From an uncultured Clostridia bacterium (GTDB taxonomy: Bacteria > Bacillota > Clostridia > Lachnospirales > Lachnospiraceae), in NCBI GenBank assembly GCA_946405675.1, contig CAMJIC010000020.1:1-18189 (forward strand): a stretch of 18,189 nt of DNA, given 5' to 3'. Of this stretch, positions 1 to 6,530 are shown in pieces. The position numbers and the translations under genes were made by a program. Every line of letters starts with the position of its first letter. Position 1 is the stretch's first letter. Below the pieces are notes generated by a model. The model saw only the letters and a list, made by a program, of their open reading frames with translations, was not told the origin of the DNA and searched no databases.

Positions 1-96
1 TTTTCCTGCGGCAGCCTTAACATAGCCAGTAAGAACGCCCAGGATAACCGCTTCCATCAGGATCTGGCGCGTAGTAAGAATCAGATAGGTGAGCAT
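1..96 (-). CDS. Partial membrane protein, third gene of the iron-uptake operon (cut by window edge)
   Basis: Thirty-two codons are visible before the window ends. The ATG at 96 follows a good ribosome binding site (CGGAGG, about 5 nt upstream). The visible peptide begins MLTYLILTTRQILMEAVILG, a hydrophobic first membrane segment containing an Arg and a Glu. That spacing loosely recalls the first REXXE helix of FTR1 permeases, in which Arg and Glu sit inside a membrane helix. FTR1/P19 loci in other bacteria often continue with a DUF2318 membrane Fe-S protein or an FtsX-type permease, so this could be such a gene; that is inference from context only. It lies 199 bp downstream of the Tp34/P19-like gene on the same strand and is probably cotranscribed with it. 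The family cannot be fixed from 32 residues. Confidence 0.6.
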   Translation of the reverse strand, partial: MLTYLILTTRQILMEAVILGVLTGYVKAAAGK

Positions 97-136
97 AAAA
101 ACCTCCGGTTGCTGAATCGTTGAATGGAATCCGCCT

Positions 137-263
137 CCTTCCGGACTGGAAAGCAATGCGCTCCGGCCGGAAGGATCGATGGAACAGAATCTCTTTCCTT
201 TATGTGTACGCACGGAATGCGACCCACAAAACCGTGCGCCGCATCCCCTTCTGTATTCTGTTC
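137..263 (-). other. Structured intergenic segment between iron-operon genes
   Basis: This gap between the P19-like gene and the truncated third gene has two separate foldable parts. Positions 182-190 (GAACAGAAT) and 255-263 (ATTCTGTTC) are perfect 9-bp inverted arms. They enclose a second perfect 7-bp pair, CGCACGG at 209-215 and CCGTGCG at 232-238. Nearer the next gene, CCTTCCGG at 137-144 pairs with CCGGAAGG at 167-174. No uridine run follows either structure, so they are not classical terminators. They may act as mRNA-stabilising or processing structures that set the ratio of the flanking genes. That role is inference; the inverted repeats are seen directly. Confidence 0.45.
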
Positions 264-295
264 AGGTTGATGGTAAAATAGTATCAGCAATTCGA

Positions 296-853
296 TTATT
301 CAAGTCCTGCGAATTCCCATCCTTCAAAGGTGTAAGAAAGCGTTCCGTCCGCGAAATGATCCTTCAGGGATCCGCTGGGGCCTGTCTCTGCGTCAGAGTG
401 GATCAGGTATCCATTCTCGCCCGGGCTGTGGATCGTGATCGTCAGGTCATAGGTGCCCGGATCAAGCTTGATATTATTCCCGTAATGCGGGCCGTCGGAA
501 GCAGCCATCTCCATGAATGTGCCGGAGACAACCTCATTTCCATCCTGGTCGTCGATCTTATAGTCAACGGTCAGGTACGGCACCCACTCACCTACCGGAT
601 ATCCCAGGTCATTTTCAAGCGCTGAGATGTCAGCCTCGATATGAATGTCAGCATCCTCGGCGCTGTAGCTGATCGTCTCATTCTCCATGGGGACTGCCTG
701 GAACCATACTGCGGAAAGGTTGATAAAATCCAGCTCCTCGTCAGAGAAGATCTCATTCTCAACGAAACCTGCTCCTGTGTCATCCGCCATTGCCGGGAAA
801 GCGCCGAATACCATCGTGCCTGCCAGGACCGCAGCAAGAATCTTTTTCTTCAT
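296..853 (-). CDS. Tp34/P19-type exported iron (Fe/Cu-binding) transport protein
   Basis: A 185-residue secreted protein. The start is the ATG at 853, directly behind AAAGGAGGGA; the open frame continues upstream but has no better start. Residues 1-22 form a Sec signal peptide (MKKKILAAVLAG..., ending AMA before ADD). The mature part carries the hallmarks of the Tp34/P19/Tpd family (Pfam iron-transport family PF10634): DIHIEADI, then GEWVPYLTVDYKI, then ASDGPHYGNN, then PGTYDLTITI. Family members are periplasmic or surface proteins that bind iron together with copper and work with an FTR1-type permease; His and acidic residues of the HIEAD and GPHYG motifs are the likely ligands. It lies 225 bp downstream of the FTR1 gene on the same strand. 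A stable 8-bp hairpin (CCTTCGGC/GCCGGAGG on the minus strand) sits just upstream of its ribosome binding site. A role in feeding iron to FTR1 is inferred from family and context. Confidence 0.88.
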   Translation of the reverse strand: MKKKILAAVLAGTMVFGAFPAMADDTGAGFVENEIFSDEELDFINLSAVWFQAVPMENETISYSAEDADIHIEADISALENDLGYPVGEWVPYLTVDYKIDDQDGNEVVSGTFMEMAASDGPHYGNNIKLDPGTYDLTITIHSPGENGYLIHSDAETGPSGSLKDHFADGTLSYTFEGWEFAGLE

Positions 854-1078
854 GTAGTGTTCCCTCCTTTGATTCAAGCCATCCTCCGGCATCCGCCGAA
901 GGCTGCCTCCCCTGCTGCAAAGGCCGCAGAGGAAGTCTGGAAAAGTGTGTCTGTATATGAAGGGCTTCGCTATCAAGGCTGTCACAAAATGTACAGGTTA
1001 TTCTGTGATAATTCCTTGGGTCAAACGCTCCCGTTCATATCGATATGATGAGCGGCTTTGCCACAATCAGGCAGAGCT

Positions 1079-2824
1079 TCATTGCGCTTTCTGGCGCATC
1101 TGCTCTGTAAGCCTCTTGTTCCTCCTGATCCAGAAGATAAATGTCGCGATCGTGATGCCCAAGAGAATGAGCTGCGGAACAACCGTCTCCACGCACGGAT
1201 AGATGCCAAGGATCTCAAGTACCGGATGGGACGGGATCCATGCTACCCAGGCCGGAGAATGCATGGTGATCACATCTCCTTCGATCAGCTCCTTGATGCC
1301 GCTTCCCAAGAATGCGATCGACATGACTGCCATCAGAACGCTGGTCACCAGGAAGAAAGGCTTGAGAGGAAGCTTTACACCGACCACCCTGATCGCCAGG
1401 TAGACAAACACAAGGCATACGCATCCGAGTCCAAATCCCAGCCAGACCATATGGATGTTCCCGCCTGACAGCAGGGGCTGGTAGAACAGGATTACCTCCG
1501 CGCCTTCACGGTATACCGCAAGGAAGGCGGTAAAGGCCAGTGCAAAGGAGCTTCCTCTTTCCGTCGCGGATGAGACCTTGCTCTTGATATAAGCGTCCCA
1601 CGCCTCTGATTCGGATTTGGATACCATCCAGTTGCTGACATAGAACAGGATGCCCGCGGCGATGAGTGCCGTAACGCCCTCGATCACCTCCTGCGAGGCA
1701 CTGTTGGCCAGCTTCAGCTGATTCAGGAGCCACGCCGATACAAAGCTGAGAAGAATACCCAGGAGGGCACCCGCATATACCGTGCGGAGCTGTCTCTTTC
1801 TCTGAGAGGGCGACTTCTTTGTCGTCTTGATCAGGTAGGCGATGATCGCGCCGACAACAAGGATCGCTTCAAATCCTTCCCGGAGAATGATCGTAAAGCA
1901 GGCGATAAAGGTCGCAATTCCTGCGGACCGGCCGCCGCCTGTGGAGTTGCCATTCTCATCCACTCCATCGAGCTTGTTCGCATCCGTCCGGATCATCGTC
2001 CTGAGGATATCGACTTCTTTGTTGAAAGCCTCCGCATCCGTCTCCTTGGATGCCGACTTTGCCGCCGAGAACTGAAGCTCCACCTCCGACTTGCGTGCGC
2101 CGGATATGTACCCCATCGTGTTACGCTCGAATCCGGTGGTCTCGTAGTAACCGTAGTACCCGTCGTTTACGCAGTCATAGGCCGCCTGCGCGTCCCCGTC
2201 CGCGAAATGGTTCTTCGCCGTCCGGAAGACCTCTGTCATCGCGTCGGCGACATCATTCCAGGTCCAGCCGGATTCCTTTCCGGCTGCAGCCGAGTACCCG
2301 GCCCAGTCGTTGTAATAGGTCTTGTTGAACAATGCGGTTGCGGCTGTCTCATCCTCCGATGCCAGCTCGACCTCCACCTCAACGCCGTCCAGCTTGTTCG
2401 CGGAATTGCGCAGGTCTGCCACAAGGACATCCTTCGCGGTCGTAACCTCTTCCGCAGAGGCTGAATTCTTGATTGCCTTGGTCAGCGCCTTGAAATCCGC
2501 CAGAGCGGTGCTTTTGTGGATCCCGGGCAGCTTCTTCTGCATCTGGATCTTGAAACCGGAAGCGCCCCAGTAGTTGTTCTTTGCGTCCGTGATCCTGCTG
2601 AGCGCGGTATCGGCATCACCATCCTCATAGCTTTTGACGGCCGCATCCAGCACCGGAACCATGGCATCGAGCACCTCATTCCAGGTATACTCGGAAATGT
2701 TGTTCGCGCCCTTGTATTCCTCCCATGTCGCGACATAACCGTCAGCGGCAAATGCGACAGCTGGTGCACTCAGCAAAAGCAGAGCAAGTACCATCGCGCA
2801 TATCTGTCGAACTCTTCTTATCAT
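1079..2824 (-). CDS. FTR1-family iron permease with duplicated extracytoplasmic domain
   Basis: A 581-residue protein for high-affinity iron import. I chose the ATG at 2824 because the following residues MIRRVRQICAMVLALLLL form a clean signal peptide (cleavage near residue 26, AFA/ADG) behind GGGAAGGG; the 29 residues upstream look untranslated. Residues about 45-145 and 185-285 are two diverged copies of a helical domain: each begins YTWN/WTWN plus (E/D)V.DAM, has D(G)DA..A and GF, and ends ANKLDG. They resemble the EfeO-like domain found before FTR1 permeases. The membrane domain spans about 303-566 and contains both diagnostic REXXE motifs, R315-E319 (REGFE) and R439-E443 (REGAE), needed for iron passage in this family. 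It is the first gene of a minus-strand iron operon, with the P19-like partner next. The divergent upstream region carries a good promoter and operator-like repeats, suggesting iron-dependent repression. Confidence 0.93.
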   Translation of the reverse strand: MIRRVRQICAMVLALLLLSAPAVAFAADGYVATWEEYKGANNISEYTWNEVLDAMVPVLDAAVKSYEDGDADTALSRITDAKNNYWGASGFKIQMQKKLPGIHKSTALADFKALTKAIKNSASAEEVTTAKDVLVADLRNSANKLDGVEVEVELASEDETAATALFNKTYYNDWAGYSAAAGKESGWTWNDVADAMTEVFRTAKNHFADGDAQAAYDCVNDGYYGYYETTGFERNTMGYISGARKSEVELQFSAAKSASKETDAEAFNKEVDILRTMIRTDANKLDGVDENGNSTGGGRSAGIATFIACFTIILREGFEAILVVGAIIAYLIKTTKKSPSQRKRQLRTVYAGALLGILLSFVSAWLLNQLKLANSASQEVIEGVTALIAAGILFYVSNWMVSKSESEAWDAYIKSKVSSATERGSSFALAFTAFLAVYREGAEVILFYQPLLSGGNIHMVWLGFGLGCVCLVFVYLAIRVVGVKLPLKPFFLVTSVLMAVMSIAFLGSGIKELIEGDVITMHSPAWVAWIPSHPVLEILGIYPCVETVVPQLILLGITIATFIFWIRRNKRLTEQMRQKAQ

Positions 2825-2944
2825 GTCAAACCCTTCCCAATGTGTATCTGCTCCGGTTCCCGGAACCTGAAAGCTGCCGGGCCGTTGCTTTTCTGCAGTG
2901 AAGCCAGCCATCCCGTCACCCGCTCATTTGTTGCATCTGCCGCA

Positions 2945-3026
2945 AATCAGTCATATGTTATAACAAGTAGATTGATTTGATGGATATCAGTCAGATATAA
3001 TATGAATCAGGTATGTGTTATGACAA
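2945..3026. repeat. Pair of 22-bp direct repeats in the iron-operon promoter
   Basis: Positions 2945-2966 and 3005-3026 match at 18 of 22 bases and are exactly 60 bp apart. Both begin AATCAG and contain TGTTAT followed by ACAA. The first copy contains the perfect palindrome TGTTATAACA. The second copy overlaps the proposed -35 box of the FTR1 promoter, while the first lies just downstream of the expected transcription start. Such placement suits a regulator bound on both sides of the -10 box. The regulator is unknown. Confidence 0.5.
2997..3026 (-). promoter_or_regulatory. Proposed promoter of the FTR1 iron operon
   Basis: On the minus strand, TTGTCA (3026-3021) is followed after 18 bp by TATTAT (3002-2997). 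Transcription would start near 2990, giving a leader of about 165 nt before the FTR1 start codon. The -35 box lies inside one of the 22-bp direct repeats, and an inverted-repeat operator candidate lies about 20 bp upstream. Confidence 0.5.
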
Positions 3027-3044
3027 TCAGCTCACTCTGTTTTA

Positions 3045-3062
3045 AATTAGATATCTCTAATC
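3045..3062. promoter_or_regulatory. Operator-like site 1 (TTAGATATC-type) upstream of FTR1 promoter
   Basis: The plus strand reads AATTAGATATCTCTAATC. ATTAGA and TCTAAT form a perfect 6-bp inverted repeat around TATC. The site matches operator-like site 2 (3129-3146, opposite strand) at 14 of 18 bases. The TTAG...CTAA layout resembles DtxR/IdeR-type metal repressor operators, but the assignment to that family is inference. Confidence 0.5.
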
Positions 3063-3128
3063 GCCGTGCATACTTTACCACTTGCTGAAAGTGATGTCAA
3101 GGAAAAACAGTTAGGGATGACCAGATTT

Positions 3129-3146
3129 GGTTATTGATATCTAACT
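3129..3146. promoter_or_regulatory. Operator-like site 2, overlapping the DUF4418 gene promoter
   Basis: Read on the minus strand this is AGTTAGATATCAATAACC, sharing TTAGATATC and the following TAA with site 1. It covers the proposed -35 box (TTGATA, 3134-3139) of the plus-strand DUF4418 gene, where a bound repressor would block RNA polymerase. Shared sites in front of both divergent units suggest common control. Confidence 0.5.
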
Positions 3147-3163
3147 CACTTGCATGCTATGAT
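3134..3163 (+). promoter_or_regulatory. Proposed promoter of the DUF4418 gene
   Basis: TTGATA at 3134-3139 and TATGAT at 3158-3163 are separated by 18 bp. This gives a leader of about 75 nt before the start codon at 3244. A second, more distant match (TTGATT, 18 bp, TATAAT at 2972-3001) also points toward this gene but would need a much longer leader. Confidence 0.5.
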
Positions 3164-3243
3164 ATCAGACACTTTCCCACACGCAGGTTATATCTGTGTC
3201 AGATTACTGGCCTGTGGGTATATTTTTCAGGAGGATATAAGAG

Positions 3244-3666
3244 ATGAATCAAAAGAAGGCTCTGACCCGCAGCATGGATATTCTGCTGGTCATCACGAAT
3301 CTGGTGTTCCTCATTGGGCTCAGGACTTTTGCCTCAGCCTGCGGAATGAAAGAAGACGGAACCTGGATGACCTGCCACTGGGCGATGCAGGCGCTGTCCG
3401 GAATCGCCGCTGTACTGCTGGCGGACTCTGTCCTCAATCTGTTCCTCCGGGATCCCGGAATCAAAACAGGGATCATGGCTGCCATGATCCCTGCTGCAAT
3501 TCTGTGCATTCTCCTTCCGGGCAATCTGATCGGCCTGTGCATGATGGATACCATGCACTGCCATACCGTGATGCGGCCTTTCTCGATCCTCATGTCAATA
3601 GCTGATCTGGTTCTCGCCGCCGTTGGCATCATCAAAGCCATCCGTACACAGCGAAAGATATCTTAA
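3244..3666 (+). CDS. DUF4418-family membrane protein, possible iron/metal role
   Basis: A 140-residue integral membrane protein with about four helices (roughly residues 11-30, 47-67, 75-97 and 112-132). ATG at 3244 follows AGGAGG by 9 nt. Cys and His residues sit at membrane edges in a pattern I associate with DUF4418: C33, C44-H45-W46 (TCHWAMQA), C99, and C106-H107 (MHCHTVMRPF). These look like metal or redox ligands. The family has no established function. Here it is divergent from the FTR1/P19 iron operon and shares an operator-like sequence with it, so a part in iron handling is a reasonable inference. Its last 24 codons overlap, tail to tail, the end of the gene on the other strand (3595-4311). 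Confidence 0.8.
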   Translation: MNQKKALTRSMDILLVITNLVFLIGLRTFASACGMKEDGTWMTCHWAMQALSGIAAVLLADSVLNLFLRDPGIKTGIMAAMIPAAILCILLPGNLIGLCMMDTMHCHTVMRPFSILMSIADLVLAAVGIIKAIRTQRKIS

Positions 3667-4311
3667 CGCAGCCAGCTTCCATTGCAGAGCACTCAGTATC
3701 ATGCAAAGGAGCAGCATGACCAGGATCGTATAGAAAACGCCGATCCCGAAGGTGGTCTGGCTGAAGGTATCTGGCCGGAAGCCGAACCATCCAGCCGGTG
3801 CCAGATAATTCAGGAATGGATAAGGGGCACCCATTTCCCTGGGCCAGCGAAGGCCAAGGGCACCCGCAGCCAGGACAAAGAGCAGATACAACCCCAGCGG
3901 AACAAGCCCGTAAAGGATATGTTTTCTGCTGTAGGGTGTCCTGGCATCATGCAGATAAAAATCCGCCACAACCAACGCCGGATTGATCAGGTGCATGCAA
4001 AGGCTAGCACCGTGATCCTGCAGGTAGGCTGCCACGATCCCATGAGGATCGACGGTCGAAAGTGCCGTCAGGAAAACCAGGAAAGTGACGAAGATGGACA
4101 GCGCCGACATATATTTCAGGGTATGCAGGCAGCGCGCCGTCTGACCCTGGCACTTTCCATCCAGCGCCAGCTGAAATGCGGCCACGCCCGCGGCAAACAG
4201 ATTCGACAGCTGCGTAAAAAAAGTGAAACCGATGGGCCAGTGCAGCATACAGATCGTGGCATAGACCGTCACGATCAGGGTCATCCATCGGAGAAGATTC
4301 TTATGCGTCAT
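3595..4311 (-). CDS. Pr6Pr/AIG1-ADTRP-like six-helix membrane protein
   Basis: A 238-residue membrane protein with about six hydrophobic segments. It resembles bacterial Pr6Pr proteins, relatives of the eukaryotic FAR-17a/AIG1/ADTRP family. Conserved features are FFTQLSN (residues 31-37) and MHLINPALVVADFYLHD (106-122). In human AIG1 and ADTRP a Thr and a His at comparable places are the catalytic residues of hydrolases acting on branched fatty-acid esters; T33 and H107 are the candidates here, so lipid-ester hydrolysis in the membrane is possible but unproven for bacterial members. The ATG at 4311 has only a weak ribosome binding site. The C-terminal tail of about 24 residues after the last helix lies wholly within the end of the convergent DUF4418 gene, an unusual 72-bp coding overlap. 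Confidence 0.8.
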   Translation of the reverse strand: MTHKNLLRWMTLIVTVYATICMLHWPIGFTFFTQLSNLFAAGVAAFQLALDGKCQGQTARCLHTLKYMSALSIFVTFLVFLTALSTVDPHGIVAAYLQDHGASLCMHLINPALVVADFYLHDARTPYSRKHILYGLVPLGLYLLFVLAAGALGLRWPREMGAPYPFLNYLAPAGWFGFRPDTFSQTTFGIGVFYTILVMLLLCMILSALQWKLAALRYLSLCTDGFDDANGGENQISY

Positions 4312-4385
4312 GATCTAAAACCAAACCCCGCCAGACAGAGTCTCACAATTGTGCTTACGGAAAGTCTCTAAGATCATATAACGAT

Positions 4386-4434
4386 TCAGCCTCCCTTTCA
4401 AGAACACATCTCGTGTTCCTGAAAAGGAGGCTGA
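4386..4434 (-). terminator. Long hairpin downstream of gpmI and the structured repeat
   Basis: Arms at 4388-4407 and 4413-4432, extendable by two pairs, enclose a 5-nt loop. On the plus strand there are two mismatches, but read on the minus strand both become G-U pairs, so the stem is complete as minus-strand RNA. This suggests it acts on transcripts from the gpmI side, before the Pr6Pr-like gene. There is no good uridine run after it, so termination is likely but not certain. Together with the 281-bp element next to it, it fills the 434-bp stretch 4312-4745, which has no credible gene. Confidence 0.5.
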
Positions 4435-4440
4435 GCCATT

Positions 4441-4721
4441 GTTACAAGTCACGCCCTGGCCAGGTTGCTGTTCACTGCCCGACCGGGCAGGCCATGGATT
4501 GTACGAGGAGGGCATCCGCAGCGTCGGTACTTAGCGAATGCAAGCCGAAGGCGCAGCATGAGCTTAGTACCGCTACGCGAGGGCGCTGCGTGCCAGTGAC
4601 ACGCGTTTAGCGCCGACCGAGGCGGCAGCCGAGAACATAAGCGCGAGCGGCCCTCCGACGCAATCCATGGCCTGACCGTCCGGGCAGTGAACTGTGACCT
4701 GGCCAGGGTGTGACTTGTAAC
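4441..4721. repeat. 281-bp structured palindromic element with 61-bp inverted arms
   Basis: The outer arms, 4441-4501 and 4661-4721, match as inverted repeats at 54 of 61 bases. Inside are further hairpins: 4526-4541 with 4556-4571 (GGTACTTAGCGAATGC and GCATGAGCTTAGTACC, 13 of 16), and GGCGCT 4582-4587 with AGCGCC 4609-4614. Three of the seven outer mismatches become G-U pairs in plus-strand RNA against one in minus-strand RNA, hinting that the plus strand may be the structured transcript. No open reading frame fills it. A shortened relative is at 7388-7439, sharing GTTACAAGTCACACCCT and the core GTGACACGCGTTT, so this is a dispersed family rather than a single oddity. It may be a non-autonomous mobile element (MITE-like) or a structured RNA gene. 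Confidence 0.7.
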
Positions 4722-4745
4722 GAGCCATTCATGACAGCAATCCCT

Positions 4746-6407
4746 TTACTTTTTCATGAGAAGTGACTCCCCTGTCATCTCCGCCGGCTTCTCCATCCCC
4801 ATCATCTCGATCAGTGTGGGGGCGATGTCGGCCAGACAGCCGCCTTCTCTCAGCGTATAGGCTGGATCATAGTTCACAAGGATAAAGGGAACCGGATCGG
4901 TGGTGTGGGCCGTCAGGGGATCCCCTGTCGCAGGATCCACCAGCATCTCGGCGTTGCCATGGTCAGCGCAGATAAAGAGCTGCCCGTTCACCTCTTCGAT
5001 GGCCTCCACAATCTTTCCGATGCACTTATCGAGGCATTCGACCGCCTCAATCGTAGCTGACTCCACACCTGTATGGCCTACCATATCCGCATTGGCAAAG
5101 TTCGTGACGATCACATCGTACTCACCTGAACGGATCTTCTCCACCAGGGTGTCGCATACCTCGGGGGCGCTCATCTGCGGCTGCAGGTCATATGTCGCCA
5201 CCTTCGGGGACGGGATCAGGAACCTGTCCTCCCCTTTATTCGGTTCTTCCACGCCGCCGTTGAAGAAAAACGTCACGTGGGCGTATTTCTCCGTCTCAGC
5301 GATTCTGGCCTGCTTCAGGCCGTTGGCTGCCAGCCACTCCCCGAAGGTATTGGTCATGGCAACCTTTCCAAAGGCGATCTCCTTGTTCGGGATCGTCACA
5401 TCATAGTCGGTAAAGCAGACATAGGTCACCTGCTTCCTGGAGCCTCTGTCAAAGCTGTCGAATTCATCGCTGCAGAAGGCGCGGGTGATCTCCCTGGCAC
5501 GGTCCGGGCGGAAATTGAAGAAAATAATGGAGTCTCCATCCTCTATGGTGGCCACCGGCGAACCATTCTCCATCACCACTGTGGGCTGGATGAATTCATC
5601 CGTCTCCCCCTTCTTATAGGACTGGGTCACAGCCTCCGCAGCGGAGTCAGCAGTCACGCCTTCCCCAAGCGTCAGCGCCCGGTATGCCTTTTCCACACGG
5701 TCCCAGTTGTTGTCCCTGTCCATGGCATAGTAGCGGCCCATCACGGTAGCGATTTTGCCGCAGCCGATCTGATCCATTTTTTCCTGCAGTTCCTTCACAT
5801 AATCCTTCCCGGATTCCGGGGGCGTATCCCTCCCGTCCGTGAAGCAGTGTACATACACCTTCTCAAGCCCATGGCGCTTCGCAAGCTCCAGAAGGGCATA
5901 AAGGTGGCTGTTATGGCTGTGCACGCCGCCATCGGAAAGCAGGCCGTAGAGATGAAGGCTCGTTCCATTCTCCTTTGCATTGTTAATCGCTTTCAGGAGC
6001 GCCTCGTTTTCAAAGAACCCGCCTTCCTCGATCTCCTTCGTGATCCGGGTCAGATCCTGATACACGATCCGTCCGGCGCCCATGTTCAGGTGTCCCACCT
6101 CGGAGCTTCCCATCTGCCCTTCCGGAAGGCCCACGGCAAGGCCGCTGGCATTGCCCAGGACGAAGGGGCATTCCTTCATCAGGCGGTCCATCACCGGCGT
6201 ATCCGCCAGTGCGATCGCATTGTGCTCCTTTTCTTCCCTGAATCCATAACCGTCGAGGATCAGCAGGACGGTAGGCCTCTTACCGCCTGCATCCTGGGCC
6301 GCATGCGCACGGAATGCTCCGGGCAGAATACCGGATGCTGATCCGGCAAGCAAAAGCGCGATCAGCAAAACCGGAAGCAATACTTTCCATCCAGCTTTCA
6401 TTTTCAT
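4746..6407 (-). CDS. gpmI: Cofactor-independent phosphoglycerate mutase with an N-terminal signal peptide
   Basis: A 553-residue protein that interconverts 3- and 2-phosphoglycerate in glycolysis; family members are cytosolic, Mn-dependent and about 510 residues long. The catalytic part starts near residue 44 (RPTVLLILDGYG) and all key motifs are intact: D52; GQMGSSEVGHLNMGAGR with nucleophile S102; SDGGVHSH; DGRDTPPESG; MGRYYAMDRD; FFNFRPDRAREI; D441 and H445 (NADMVGHTG); D482 and H483 (CADHGNAE); H501. Unusually, residues 1-36 form a textbook Sec leader: Lys at 2, 4 and 8, a hydrophobic core (VLLPVLLIALLLAGSASG), and AHA before AQD. The ATG lies 7 nt after GGGAGG, and no ATG occurs between the leader and the catalytic domain, so the leader must be made. 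There is no lipobox Cys. The mature length of about 517 fits a normal enzyme. Enzyme identity is very sure; export is a strong inference. It seems to be a single-gene unit. Confidence 0.95.
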   Translation of the reverse strand: MKMKAGWKVLLPVLLIALLLAGSASGILPGAFRAHAAQDAGGKRPTVLLILDGYGFREEKEHNAIALADTPVMDRLMKECPFVLGNASGLAVGLPEGQMGSSEVGHLNMGAGRIVYQDLTRITKEIEEGGFFENEALLKAINNAKENGTSLHLYGLLSDGGVHSHNSHLYALLELAKRHGLEKVYVHCFTDGRDTPPESGKDYVKELQEKMDQIGCGKIATVMGRYYAMDRDNNWDRVEKAYRALTLGEGVTADSAAEAVTQSYKKGETDEFIQPTVVMENGSPVATIEDGDSIIFFNFRPDRAREITRAFCSDEFDSFDRGSRKQVTYVCFTDYDVTIPNKEIAFGKVAMTNTFGEWLAANGLKQARIAETEKYAHVTFFFNGGVEEPNKGEDRFLIPSPKVATYDLQPQMSAPEVCDTLVEKIRSGEYDVIVTNFANADMVGHTGVESATIEAVECLDKCIGKIVEAIEEVNGQLFICADHGNAEMLVDPATGDPLTAHTTDPVPFILVNYDPAYTLREGGCLADIAPTLIEMMGMEKPAEMTGESLLMKK

Positions 6408-6530
6408 AAGGTAACCTCCCTTTTCATCTTAATTACGTGATGATGCAACCCGTTCCGGCGGAAATGCAGGCGTATCAGCCATTCCAGTCCGCACCCCGCC
6501 CACCGGCGGGATATATCCTGCAACGGTTCG

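Noticed and set aside
854..985. N-terminal extension of the P19-like protein by 44 codons
   Set aside because: The signal peptide begins at the internal ATG at 853 behind a strong AAAGGAGG; the extension has no start signal and would bury the signal peptide.
1036..1047. 12-bp perfect palindrome CATATCGATATG between the FTR1 and P19-like genes
   Set aside because: It is a short palindrome with no partner site or promoter next to it; it could arise by chance and gives no basis for an operator call.
4315..4515. Open frames inside the structured element region (both strands)
   Set aside because: They run through the inverted repeat and hairpin, lack ribosome binding sites and resemble no protein.
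5277..6341. 354-codon open frame on the plus strand opposite gpmI
   Set aside because: It lies entirely antisense to a clearly conserved enzyme, has low-complexity His/Arg-rich content, and no ribosome binding site or family resemblance.
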